Shown here piece by piece: positions 7,026-14,565 of a stretch of 15,338 bases of DNA (positions are counted from its first letter, which is position 1; each line of letters begins with the position of its first letter). The stretch is from DATGKK01 sp035294725 (GTDB taxonomy: Bacteria; Actinomycetota; Acidimicrobiia; Acidimicrobiales; Bog-793), in the NCBI GenBank assembly GCA_035294725.1, contig DATGKK010000067.1:1-15338 (forward strand), in the 5' to 3' direction. The notes below the pieces were generated by a model, which saw only the letters and a list, made by a program, of their open reading frames with translations, had not been told where the DNA came from and did not search any database. The translations under genes were made by a program, and so were the position numbers.

Positions 7026-7592
7026 ATGGGGAGGGTCGCGACGGAGCGGCCGACGATGTACGTGATGGTCGGGCTGCCAGCGGCCGGAAAGACGATGCTG
7101 GCCCGCCGCCTCGCAATGGAGTGCCCAGCCCTGCGCCTCACGCCGGACGAGTGGATGCTGCCGCTGTTCGGGGACTCCATGGCCGGCGGCTTGCGAAACG
7201 TGCTCGAAGGTCGCCTGATCGCGACTGCCCTCGAAGCCCTCGGTCTCGGAGTCAACGTCGTGCTGGACTTTGGGGTGTGGGGCAAGGACGAGCGAACCGC
7301 TCTCCGCTGGCTGGCATCGACGGTGGGTGCCGAGTGCGAGCTCGTCTACGTGGCGATCGACGCACTGGAGCAGGCTCGCCGGGTCGGCGAGCGCGTCGAG
7401 ACGGCGGCTGAGCCGACCTTTCCCATGACGCAGGCTGACCTTGACGAGTGGAGGGGGAGGTTCCAGCCCCCGGACGAGGACGAGCTACGCGGGGTGGGTC
7501 TGGACCCACCGCCTTCCGGCTTCCATACCTGGCGCGACTGGATCGCCCGTTGGTGGCCCACATCCCTCGGTCAAGGGGAGGGGAGCGAGTGA
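7026..7592 (+). CDS. Small P-loop ATPase/kinase-like protein
   Basis: A 188-aa single-domain P-loop protein. It opens with a strand and Walker A motif, MYVMVGLPAAGKT (11-23, GLPAAGKT), then a conserved LTPDEWMLPLFGD (38-50) whose aspartate is placed like the catalytic or substrate-binding residue of small kinases. VNVVLDFGVWGKDER (77-90) gives a Walker B-like strand, and an Arg-rich lid region follows near 115-125. This pattern is known from actinobacterial proteins named AAA-family ATPase and is related in layout to chloramphenicol phosphotransferase, zeta toxin and polynucleotide kinase. The substrate is not known. Three starts are possible: ATG 6963 (overlapping the previous gene by 10 nt, no ribosome site), ATG 7026 (GAAGGGA at 7009-7015) and ATG 7056 (GGAG at 7043-7046). 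The middle one is given. The gene is probably cotranscribed with the glycohydrolase-phosphatase gene. Confidence 0.78.
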   Translation: MGRVATERPTMYVMVGLPAAGKTMLARRLAMECPALRLTPDEWMLPLFGDSMAGGLRNVLEGRLIATALEALGLGVNVVLDFGVWGKDERTALRWLASTVGAECELVYVAIDALEQARRVGERVETAAEPTFPMTQADLDEWRGRFQPPDEDELRGVGLDPPPSGFHTWRDWIARWWPTSLGQGEGSE

Positions 7593-8209
7593 GGGAGCTG
7601 TCATCTCGTAGCTGCTCGGAGCTCGGCGAGCTCCATGGTCGCGTGGGCTCTGGCGCAGCCGCCTCGTTGGTCCGACAGGCGCACAGAGCATCATGATCCT
7701 CGACGAGGCAGATGACGGCCGACGGGGCACGGCATCCCGGAATGCCGTTGATTGCGGGCGAGGACGAGCGCCGCTCAGGCTCCGTCACAAGGGCCTTGGT
7801 GGTCTCACGGTACATGCTGCCTTGTCGGTGACAGATGGCCGTCGATGGTTTCCGGCGTGCGCGCAAGCGCGACCCGCGTGTGCCCGTGTTGGCGGCCATG
7901 CAGTCTGCACATGAGCGGGCCGGGCTCGGTGAGCACGCGCCGGCCGGTCTTGGTGGACATCGCCGTGCCCGTGCCAGGGTGATCACGTCGCTCAGTCCCG
8001 GAAGCCCGGCGGCGATCTTCTTCGTGTCGGCATCGGGGTGACGGCCAGGCTTCGCGACCGCAGCGCGACCACTGGAGTGCTTTGCGCCCGACCCGGGCCG
8101 GCCAGGAGTGAGAAGGGCTTCATGCACCCCTCGGCGATACTCACTTCACCGCTCAATAGCGAGTTCTGTCGTCGTGGGTTGGTCAGTTCGGTCGCTGACC
8201 CAGGGACGG
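7593..8209. other. About 600 bp without a convincing intact gene
   Basis: Open frames on both strands overlap each other, have mixed composition and match no family along their length. Contents I can support weakly are a hairpin CGGCAT (7730-7735) / ATGCCG (7742-7747) with a 6-nt loop, a possible transposase remnant on the minus strand (7962-8127), and a 51-codon minus-strand frame (7805-7960) of no recognised family. The stretch looks like decayed DNA next to a tRNA gene. Confidence 0.45.
7962..8127 (-). pseudogene. Possible decayed IS110-type transposase fragment
   Basis: On the minus strand, a short frame reads RHPDADTKKIAAGLPGLSDV at about 7984-8043. It resembles the stretch of IS110-family (DEDD) transposases that reads roughly HPDAEI, a few residues, then LPGLG, before the C-terminal domain. 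The similarity ends within about 30 residues. The expected following GD and the C-terminal serine-containing domain cannot be traced in any frame. If real, it is an old, broken insertion sequence close to the tRNA gene. Chance resemblance is quite possible. Confidence 0.25.
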
Positions 8210-8280
<71 letters not shown>

Positions 8281-8573
8281 GAGGCGGCTCAGCCTACCGT
8301 GACGATGCTCGGCGGCCGCAGCTTTGCCCGCACCGTTCGCTCCTTCTGCGACCCGAGCTCGCCGTCTCGAGCCGTCTCGAGGGTCTGGCGTGACCGGAGC
8401 CTGCCTGGTGGGCGGAGTAGCTTCGCGCCTCGGCCGAACGGTGGAGGCGCCGATGACGAGCGAGCACTGGAAGGGCAGGCGGCGGGGGTGACGACCGCGC
8501 GACCAGTGGTGGCCGCCGGAGCGAGCCTGCTCGAGCACCCCCGCCCGTCGGAGCTGCGCAGAGCTCGGCCACG
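8281..8573. other. Spacer between tRNA-Gly and the lipoprotein gene
   Basis: About 290 bp with no recognised gene. It should hold the divergent promoters of the minus-strand tRNA (a weak TAGGCT -10 at 8295-8290) and of the plus-strand lipoprotein gene, but neither promoter is clear. The 10-bp unit GCCGTCTCGA occurs twice in tandem at 8361-8380. Confidence 0.4.
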
Positions 8574-10289
8574 ATGATGGTCACGCCGAGCCCTGCGAGC
8601 CCCGGTGCCGACTCAGCTGTGCCCTACCGAGACACCCGGTCGGGCGCCACCAGCGGACCGGGCAAGCGGCGCGCCGCTCTCGCCGCCAGCGCCGCTCTCG
8701 CCGCGGCGACCCTCGCTGCCTGCTCACAGCAGACCGGCGCCGTCCGCCATCACCTGAGCAGTCACACCACGACCACCACGCGGCGCGCGGCTCCGAGGAC
8801 GTTCCTCGGCCCGGACGGTGTCGAGTCCTCAGCCGTCATCGCAGAGAACCGGCTCCCCGGCACCACGGCGTGGCGGATCACCGGCCCGAACCCGCCGCTC
8901 ATCCAGGGCTTCGCCAACACCGCCGGAGCCGAGCCGGGGCAGGACGTGACGCTGTACGTGTCCACGAGCGCCTCGACGTTCCACGTCGACGCCTACCGGA
9001 TGGGCTGGTACGGAGGCGACGGGGCTCACCTCGTGTGGCAGTCCGGGACAGTGAAGGGCCACCGGCAGCCTCACTGCCCGGTGCTCGCCTCCACCCGAAC
9101 TGTCGTCTGCGACACCTGGTCGCCCTCGCTCACGATGAGGGTCGGCTCGAACTGGATGTCGGGGGACTACCTGTTGAAGCTGGTCGGCAGCGGCGGTCAG
9201 CAGGCGTACATCCTCCTCACGGTCTGGGATCCGACCAGCCATGCCACCTACCTCTTCGTCGCCCGCACATTGACCGAGCAGGGGTGGAACCCCTGGGGGG
9301 GCTACGACTTCTACCAGGGGACCGGTGCATGCGCGCCCGGCGCGCCGACCTACCCGCCCTGCAATCGCGCATACGCCGTGTCGATCGACCGTCCCCAGGC
9401 GGTCGGCAACGGAGCCGCCGACTTCCTGTCCAACGAGTTCCCCCTCGTCGAGTACGCGGAGCGCCACGGCCTTGACGCCACCTATGTCACCGACATCACG
9501 CTCGACGAACACCCTGAGCTCGCGCTCCACCACCGGGTCATCCTCTCGCTGGGGCACGACGAGACCTGGACCGCTCCCGAGCTGTTCGCCGTGCGGAAGG
9601 CGATCGCGCATGGGGTGAACGTGGTGTTCTTCGGTGCGGCAGCCCTCGTACGCCACGCCCGCCTCGCGTCAGGGCCGATGGGGCCCGACACCGTGATCGT
9701 CGACTACAGGAACTCCGCGCTCGATCCGCTCGACGGCCATGCCAGCCCCTGGGACGTGACGGGCAACACCTGGGCGTCGCCACCGACCGACTACTCAGAG
9801 ACGAGCCTCGTCGGCGAGCTCTACTCCGGCTACCTCGACCCGGGTACCGGGACCGTGCCCTTCGTCGTGTGGGACCCGGTGAGCTGGCTGTTCCGGGGGA
9901 CTGGGCTCGAGAAGGGCTCAACCGTCCCCGGGGTCGTTGACGCCGACATCGACCACGTGGCGACCGCCTACCCCACCCCGCCGGATCTGGAGGTGCTCGG
10001 ACACTCGCCGGTGCCGCTCTCCATCGCCTACACGAACCAGGGCACGTGGGGGAACGACACCTACTCGGACTTCACCTACTACACGCAGCCCACCTCCAAG
10101 GCCGGCGTCGTCGACACCGGGACGACGAACTGGATCTGCGCGATGACGAGCTGCGCCGCCAACCCCACCGCAGCCGCCGTCGTCCAGAGGATCACGGGCA
10201 ACCTGCTCCGCCTGTTCGGCGAGGGCCCGGCGGGCAAGTTCGACCCCTCGGTGTCGAACACCGCCTCCGTGCTGCCGCCTGGCTCGTAG
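8574..10289 (+). CDS. Secreted lipoprotein with N,N-dimethylformamidase large-subunit-like domain
   Basis: A 571-aa protein with a lipoprotein signal: basic GKRR (30-33), a hydrophobic Ala-rich stretch, and the lipobox L47-A48-A49-C50. The signal is preceded by about 29 extra residues, so the true start may lie downstream (for example GTG 8619). Residues about 75-550 match the C-terminal-domain family of the N,N-dimethylformamidase beta subunit: an Ig-like strand region around DVTLYVSTSASTFHVDAYRM with the typical GWYGGDGA, WNPWGGYDFY, and then a glutaminase-amidotransferase-like fold with VILSLGHDETWT and VVFFGAAAL. Cysteine pairs such as those in GTGACAPG/PPCNRAY suggest disulfides outside the membrane. 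No alpha subunit lies nearby and the actinobacterial family members are uncharacterised, so formamide hydrolysis cannot be assumed. The gene stands alone and converges on the flippase-like gene. The ribosome site is weak. Confidence 0.78.
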   Translation: MMVTPSPASPGADSAVPYRDTRSGATSGPGKRRAALAASAALAAATLAACSQQTGAVRHHLSSHTTTTTRRAAPRTFLGPDGVESSAVIAENRLPGTTAWRITGPNPPLIQGFANTAGAEPGQDVTLYVSTSASTFHVDAYRMGWYGGDGAHLVWQSGTVKGHRQPHCPVLASTRTVVCDTWSPSLTMRVGSNWMSGDYLLKLVGSGGQQAYILLTVWDPTSHATYLFVARTLTEQGWNPWGGYDFYQGTGACAPGAPTYPPCNRAYAVSIDRPQAVGNGAADFLSNEFPLVEYAERHGLDATYVTDITLDEHPELALHHRVILSLGHDETWTAPELFAVRKAIAHGVNVVFFGAAALVRHARLASGPMGPDTVIVDYRNSALDPLDGHASPWDVTGNTWASPPTDYSETSLVGELYSGYLDPGTGTVPFVVWDPVSWLFRGTGLEKGSTVPGVVDADIDHVATAYPTPPDLEVLGHSPVPLSIAYTNQGTWGNDTYSDFTYYTQPTSKAGVVDTGTTNWICAMTSCAANPTAAAVVQRITGNLLRLFGEGPAGKFDPSVSNTASVLPPGS

Positions 10290-10303
10290 CGGGCGTCGCC
10301 CGC
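10289..10303 (+). terminator. Hairpin directly after the lipoprotein stop codon
   Basis: GCGGGC (10289-10294) pairs with GCCCGC (10298-10303) around a 3-nt loop, beginning on the last base of the TAG stop. There is no U-tract. The decamer CGTCGCCCGC of this hairpin recurs at 10358-10367, so the 88-bp convergent gap contains a small imperfect direct repeat. Confidence 0.35.
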
Positions 10304-10377
10304 CTCGCCGTGGGCCGCGGCAACAGCCGCCGCTCAGGGCGTCCGGCCATCGGCAGACGTCGCCCGCACCCGCCGTG

Positions 10378-11445
10378 TCACTCGGTCGCGGAAGCGACCT
10401 CGCTCACCGGGCGCTCACGGCGCTCGGCGAGCGCGAGCACGCCGGCCGCGCACCAACCGGCGGCGATCGCGAGCCAGAAGGTCACGAGGCGGAACATGAG
10501 CGTCACGGACACGGCCGGGACGTGCCCCACGCCGTAGGCCACGAGGATGACGGACAGGCTCCCTTCGACCAGTCCGAAGCCTCCCGGCACGACCGGGATC
10601 GAGCTCACGATCTGGGCAGCGCCGTACGCGACCAGCAGCCCGTCCCACGGCACGGCAGCTCCGATAGCTCGGAAGCTCGCCGCCAGGCAGAGGCAGTCGC
10701 AGGTCCACATGAGCGCCCCGAGCCCGGCGAGCTCCAAGGTGGCGGTCGGTCCGAGAGGGATCTCCCGCATTCGGCGAAGGGCCCGGTCGATGCGATCGGC
10801 GAGATCCCGGCGTGGGCGGCCGGTGAGCCGCCGGGAGGCAGCAACCCCGGCGCCGAGAACGCGCAGGAGCAGGTCGCGCCGGGCGAGCACGGCACCTGCG
10901 AGCGCGATGACGACGGCTGCGAGGGCCGCCGCACCGGTCCCGACGCTGCCCGCTCCCGTGGCCACGGCGACGAGGATCCCCACGAGGAGGAGGGCGGACA
11001 TGCCGATCGACTGACTGACGAGCACGACGAAGATCGTCCAACCGGCCCCGGCGGCCGTCGAGCCCCAGCGCCGGTAGCAGCGGTACCGGTAGGCGCTCGA
11101 GACGACGGGCTCTCCGGGGACCGAACTCGCGATGGCGTTGCTCGCCATCGACACAAGGAGCCCGCCGAGCCAGGGCGCGCCTACCCCGGTGGCACGAAGC
11201 GCCCGCCGCTGGAGCAGCGTGAAGGCTGCGACAGCGGCCGCCTCGGCGGCGAGCGCAACCGCGACCCACAGGGGCCGCAACTGCGTGAGCCGGCGCAACG
11301 AGGCGAGGAGGTCGCCCCGCTTCCCGGCGAGCACCACGACGACGACGGCGAAGACGAGGGCTCCAAGCGCGAACCTGACGGCGAGTGTGCGAGCTCGTGG
11401 GATGCCGGCCGGCAGCGCCGCGCCCTCGGGCAGCGCCGTCGTCAT
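10378..11445 (-). CDS. Flippase-like membrane protein (LPG synthase transmembrane family)
   Basis: A 355-aa integral membrane protein with about eight hydrophobic segments. The C-terminal part carries the family signature AYGAAQIVSSIPVVPGGFGL followed by VEGSLSVILVAYGV and RLVTFWL, as in the transmembrane half of MprF and in stand-alone UPF0104/AglD-type proteins. A second conserved stretch, SNAIASSVPGEPVVSSAYRYRCYR, lies in the first half. These proteins move or modify lipid-linked substrates in the membrane; there is no lysyl-transferase domain here, so lysyl-phosphatidylglycerol synthesis is unlikely. ATG 11445 (MTTALPEG) is preferred over the upstream frame extension to 11502, which has a poor composition and would overlap the sulfatase start. 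GGTGG lies a few bases upstream of it. It diverges from the sulfatase gene across 55 bp and converges on the lipoprotein gene. Confidence 0.85.
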   Translation of the reverse strand: MTTALPEGAALPAGIPRARTLAVRFALGALVFAVVVVVLAGKRGDLLASLRRLTQLRPLWVAVALAAEAAAVAAFTLLQRRALRATGVGAPWLGGLLVSMASNAIASSVPGEPVVSSAYRYRCYRRWGSTAAGAGWTIFVVLVSQSIGMSALLLVGILVAVATGAGSVGTGAAALAAVVIALAGAVLARRDLLLRVLGAGVAASRRLTGRPRRDLADRIDRALRRMREIPLGPTATLELAGLGALMWTCDCLCLAASFRAIGAAVPWDGLLVAYGAAQIVSSIPVVPGGFGLVEGSLSVILVAYGVGHVPAVSVTLMFRLVTFWLAIAAGWCAAGVLALAERRERPVSEVASATE

Positions 11446-11464
11446 CGCGCCACCGTAGCGAGAG

Positions 11465-11487
11465 CCGCTCCCGCGTGCGTGGAGCGG
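11465..11487. promoter_or_regulatory. Hairpin in the flippase/sulfatase divergent gap
   Basis: CCGCTCC (11465-11471) and GGAGCGG (11481-11487) form a perfect 7-bp inverted repeat with a 9-nt centre. It lies in the only 55 bp available for both divergent promoters. The right arm contains GGAG (11481-11484), the nearest ribosome-site-like sequence before the ATG at 11501. It could be an operator or an RNA hairpin masking that site; no regulator is adjacent. Confidence 0.35.
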
Positions 11488-11500
11488 GCATGATCCCCAC

Positions 11501-13798
11501 ATGTCGCACTACTTCGGCGGCCGCATCGGCCGCGACTGGCGGGAGTCCGAGCCCTGGTGGCCGCCCGAGCGCCGGGCTCCTGACGGAGCACCGAACGTCG
11601 TGCTCGTCGTGCTCGACGACGTGGGCTACGCCCAGCTCGGCTGCTACGGCTCCGACATCGCGACGCCCGTCATGGACTCCCTCGCCGAGGAGGGCGTGAG
11701 GCTCGCCAACTTCCACACCACGGCGCTCTGCTCTCCCACTCGCGCCTGCCTGCTCACCGGGAGGAACCACCACCGAAACGCCTTGGGCCGGGTGGCCGAC
11801 CTCGCCGTCGGCTTCCCCGGGTACCACGGGCGCCCGCCCCGCGAGAACGGCTTCCTCTCCGAGGTGCTGCGCGACGCCGGCTACGCGACCTACGCCCTCG
11901 GCAAGTGGCACCTCACGCCGGAGGAGGAGATCAACATGGCCTCCTCCCGAGCGACCTGGCCGCTCGGGCGCGGGTTCGACCGCTGGTACGGCTTCCACGG
12001 GGGCGAGACGCACCAGTTCGTTCCCGCCCTGTACCACGACAACCATGCCGTGAGGCCGCCCCGGAGCATCGACGAGGGCTACCACCTGACCGAGGATCTC
12101 GTCGACCATGCCGTCGAGTTCCTCGGGGACCTGCGCGCCGTGGACCCGGACCGCCCCTTCTTTCTCTATTTCGCTCCGGGTGCCTGCCACGCACCTCACC
12201 AGCCACCTCGGCGATGGCTCGAGCGGTACCGCGGCCGCTTCGACCTCGGATGGGACGCGTGGCGTGAACAGGTCTTCGCCAGGCAGCTCGCCTCCGGCCT
12301 TGTCCCTGCGGGCACACGGCTCTCCGAGCGCCCCGCCTGGGTGCCGGCCTGGGCGTCGCTCGACCCGGCCGCGCAAGCGGTGTCGGCCCGGTTCATGGAG
12401 TGCTTCGCCGGCTTCCTTTCCCACACCGACGAGCAGCTCGGTCGTCTCCTCGAGTTCGTCGACGACCTCGGCGAGCGCGACGACACGGTCGTGATGGTGG
12501 TCTCCGACAACGGTGCGAGCGCCGAGGGTGGCGCGACCGGGACCATCAACGACGTCCGGCTCTACAACATGGACTTCGTCTCCATCGAGGAGATGCACCG
12601 CCGCATCGACGAGATCGGAGGCCCGCTCAGTCACAACAACTACCCCTGGGGCTGGACGATGGCGGGCAACACTCCGTTCCGCCGCTGGAAGCGCGAGGTC
12701 CACGAGGGTGGGATCGCCGACCCGTGCATCGTGGCGTGGCGAAGTGGGCGGATCGAGGCGGGCGCCACCCGGTACCAGTTCGTCCACGCGATCGACGTGA
12801 TGCCCACCGTGCTGGAGCTGGCCGGGATCCAACTCCCTGCGGAGATCGAGGGGGTCGAGCAGTCGCACCTCGACGGCATCAGCTTCGCCTACCTGCTCGG
12901 TCCGGGCTCGGCCGAGGCACCCGAGCGCCATGCCACCCAGTACTTCGAGATGTTTGGCTCACGGGCGATCTACCACGAGGGCTGGAAGGCGGTGACGTTC
13001 CACCCGATCGCCCCGCTCTACGACGACCAGAACCCGAACGCGCCCTTCGACGAGGATCGCTGGGAGCTGTACCACGTGGCGGAGGACCTCTCCGAGACGA
13101 ACGATCTTGCCGCCGAGCACCCGGAGAAGCTTCGCGAGCTCGAGCAGCTCTGGTGGCGCGAGGCCGAGCGCAACGACGTGCTGCCCCTCGACAACCGCGT
13201 CCTCTGGGCCATCGTGCACCCGAGGCCGGACCGGCGCCTCGACCGGGACCGGTTCCGGTACTTCCAGGGCGGGGCCCCGGTTCCCGAGCACGTCGCGGTC
13301 AACGTGCGCAACCGCTCGCACGCCATCGTGGTCGAGGCGGAGCTGCCCGAGGAGCCGTCCGAGCGGGACGGTGTTCTCGTCGCCATGGGCTCTGCACTCG
13401 GGGGGTGGTCGCTGCACGTCCTCGGAGGCCGCCTGCGCTATGTGCACAATCTCTACGGCGCCGCCCGCCACGTCGTCGAGGCGACGGCGCCGCTGCCAGC
13501 GGGTATGCACCGGCTCGAGTTCGAGCTCGAGAAGGACGCCGGTGCCGGAGGCACCGGGATCCTGCGCTGCGACGGGGAGGAGATCGGCCGGGGAGAGATC
13601 GGCCGGTTCACGCCCTCGGGGTTCAACAACCTCGGCGTCGGGCTCACCTGCGGCTACGAGTGGGGCCCGGCCGTCGGAGAGGGCTATCGGGCGCCGTTCC
13701 CCTTCGGTGGCCGGATCCGCAACGCCGTCGTCGAGGCTCGTGGGCCGATCGTGCGGGACCCCCTCGCGGAGCTGGAGGCGATCCTCTCCGAGCAGTAG
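11501..13798 (+). CDS. Type I (formylglycine) arylsulfatase, large actinobacterial form
   Basis: A 765-aa sulfatase, similar in length to the mycobacterial AtsA/AtsD type. Active-site features are visible in order: metal ligands D39-D40 (VVLDDVGYAQLGCYGS), the sulfatase signature C77-S-P-T-R81 (CSPTRACLLTGR), in which C77 is converted to formylglycine by a maturation enzyme not encoded here, K135 and H137 (LGKWH), H230 (GACHAPH), D336-N337 (SDNGAS) and K397 (RWKREVHEGG). All key residues are present, so it should be active. Residues about 595-755 form a beta-rich, possibly LamG-like C-terminal domain. No signal peptide is seen, so it is probably cytoplasmic, unless exported by another route. 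It hydrolyses sulfate esters; the substrate is unknown, and scavenging of sulfur or alkyl/aryl sulfates is the usual role. The start is in the short divergent gap with a weak ribosome site. Confidence 0.92.
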   Translation: MSHYFGGRIGRDWRESEPWWPPERRAPDGAPNVVLVVLDDVGYAQLGCYGSDIATPVMDSLAEEGVRLANFHTTALCSPTRACLLTGRNHHRNALGRVADLAVGFPGYHGRPPRENGFLSEVLRDAGYATYALGKWHLTPEEEINMASSRATWPLGRGFDRWYGFHGGETHQFVPALYHDNHAVRPPRSIDEGYHLTEDLVDHAVEFLGDLRAVDPDRPFFLYFAPGACHAPHQPPRRWLERYRGRFDLGWDAWREQVFARQLASGLVPAGTRLSERPAWVPAWASLDPAAQAVSARFMECFAGFLSHTDEQLGRLLEFVDDLGERDDTVVMVVSDNGASAEGGATGTINDVRLYNMDFVSIEEMHRRIDEIGGPLSHNNYPWGWTMAGNTPFRRWKREVHEGGIADPCIVAWRSGRIEAGATRYQFVHAIDVMPTVLELAGIQLPAEIEGVEQSHLDGISFAYLLGPGSAEAPERHATQYFEMFGSRAIYHEGWKAVTFHPIAPLYDDQNPNAPFDEDRWELYHVAEDLSETNDLAAEHPEKLRELEQLWWREAERNDVLPLDNRVLWAIVHPRPDRRLDRDRFRYFQGGAPVPEHVAVNVRNRSHAIVVEAELPEEPSERDGVLVAMGSALGGWSLHVLGGRLRYVHNLYGAARHVVEATAPLPAGMHRLEFELEKDAGAGGTGILRCDGEEIGRGEIGRFTPSGFNNLGVGLTCGYEWGPAVGEGYRAPFPFGGRIRNAVVEARGPIVRDPLAELEAILSEQ

Positions 13799-13818
13799 AG
13801 GCTCCGGCTCCCGCCGAC

Positions 13819-13847
13819 TTGCCATGAAGTGAACGAAACGGTATCGT
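13819..13847 (+). promoter_or_regulatory. Promoter of the TetR-MFS operon giving a leaderless start
   Basis: TTGCCA (13819-13824, five of six) and TATCGT (13842-13847, four of six) are separated by 17 bp. Transcription would start about seven bases after the -10, at 13854-13855, exactly at the GTG. No ribosome site precedes the GTG, which fits a leaderless mRNA. Confidence 0.6.
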
Positions 13848-13854
13848 TTCTTTC
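13831..13854. promoter_or_regulatory. TetR operator overlapping the -10 box
   Basis: The arms GAACGAAACG (13831-13840) and CGTTTCTTTC (13845-13854) pair at nine of ten positions around a 4-nt centre GTAT, giving a 24-bp near-perfect palindrome ending at the base before the GTG start. Its position over the -10 and start point is what is expected for autorepression by the TetR protein encoded directly downstream, which would also control the exporter gene. Confidence 0.75.
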
Positions 13855-14565
13855 GTGGCCACCACCGAGCACCTCGAACAGCCCCACGACGAGCGCGAGG
13901 ACGTCGCCCGCGGCCAGGCAGGACGGACTCGGCTCAGCCCGGAACGGACGGCCGAGCTCTACCGGTGCGTCCGGGACCTCCTCGTCGAGTCCGGCTACGA
14001 GGCGCTCACGATGGATGCCGTCGCCCAGCGCGCCCACACGAGCAAAGCGACGATCTACCGCCAGTGGGGAGGAAAGCCCGGGCTGGTGGCGGCCGCGGTC
14101 CACGCCCTGAAGGACAACGACGCCGAGCTCGACACCGGGACGCTCCGGGGCGACTTCGTCGCCCTCGCCGAGGCCATTGGCTCGGTCGCCGCCACCGACG
14201 GGCCGCTATTTGCCGCCGTCAGCCACGCTGTCATCACCGACGCCGCACTCGCCGCCGCCATGCGGGAGGCGATGTTCGAGCCGGCCCAGGCGAAGGTGCG
14301 CGCCGTGCTCGATCGTGCCCTGCAACGCGGCGAGATCGAGGCCGGCAACCCCGCGATCGAGATGTTGCCTGGCCTCCTGCTCCAGGCGGTCGTCGGCCGC
14401 CAGCTCCTCGACGGCTGCCCGGTGGACGCCGTGTACCTCGTCGGCCTCGTCGACAGCCTCGTGCTGCCCGCCCTCGGCCTGCCTTCGGCGCCGAGTGCCC
14501 GCAGCCACAACCGTCAGATCGCGGACGATGCCGCGAGTGCCCCTCAGCAGAAGAAGGGATCATGA
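13855..14565 (+). CDS. TetR/AcrR-family transcriptional repressor
   Basis: A 236-aa one-component regulator. The N-terminal DNA-binding domain lies at residues about 26-72, with the recognition region ALTMDAVAQRAHTSKATIYRQWGGKPGL typical of TetR/AcrR proteins; the first 22 residues are a charged extension. The C-terminal all-helical part (about 85-215) is the ligand-binding and dimer domain, of the kind often paired with actinobacterial exporters. The start is GTG, directly abutting a palindromic operator and promoter, so the protein probably represses its own leaderless transcript. Its stop codon overlaps the next start (ATGA at 14562-14565), indicating translational coupling with the MFS exporter gene. 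The inducer is unknown and is likely a substrate of the pump. Confidence 0.92.
   Translation: MATTEHLEQPHDEREDVARGQAGRTRLSPERTAELYRCVRDLLVESGYEALTMDAVAQRAHTSKATIYRQWGGKPGLVAAAVHALKDNDAELDTGTLRGDFVALAEAIGSVAATDGPLFAAVSHAVITDAALAAAMREAMFEPAQAKVRAVLDRALQRGEIEAGNPAIEMLPGLLLQAVVGRQLLDGCPVDAVYLVGLVDSLVLPALGLPSAPSARSHNRQIADDAASAPQQKKGS

Noticed and set aside
7805..7960. 51-codon minus-strand frame starting MSTKTGRRVL
   Set aside because: No ribosome site, no recognised family, and it lies in a stretch that looks decayed.
8361..8380. Tandem GCCGTCTCGA pair as a possible CRISPR or repeat array
   Set aside because: Only two adjacent 10-bp copies without spacers; no array and no cas genes in the window.
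10415..12931. 838-codon minus-strand frame spanning the flippase and sulfatase genes
   Set aside because: It runs through two well-supported genes in other frames, has a biased composition and shows no motif.
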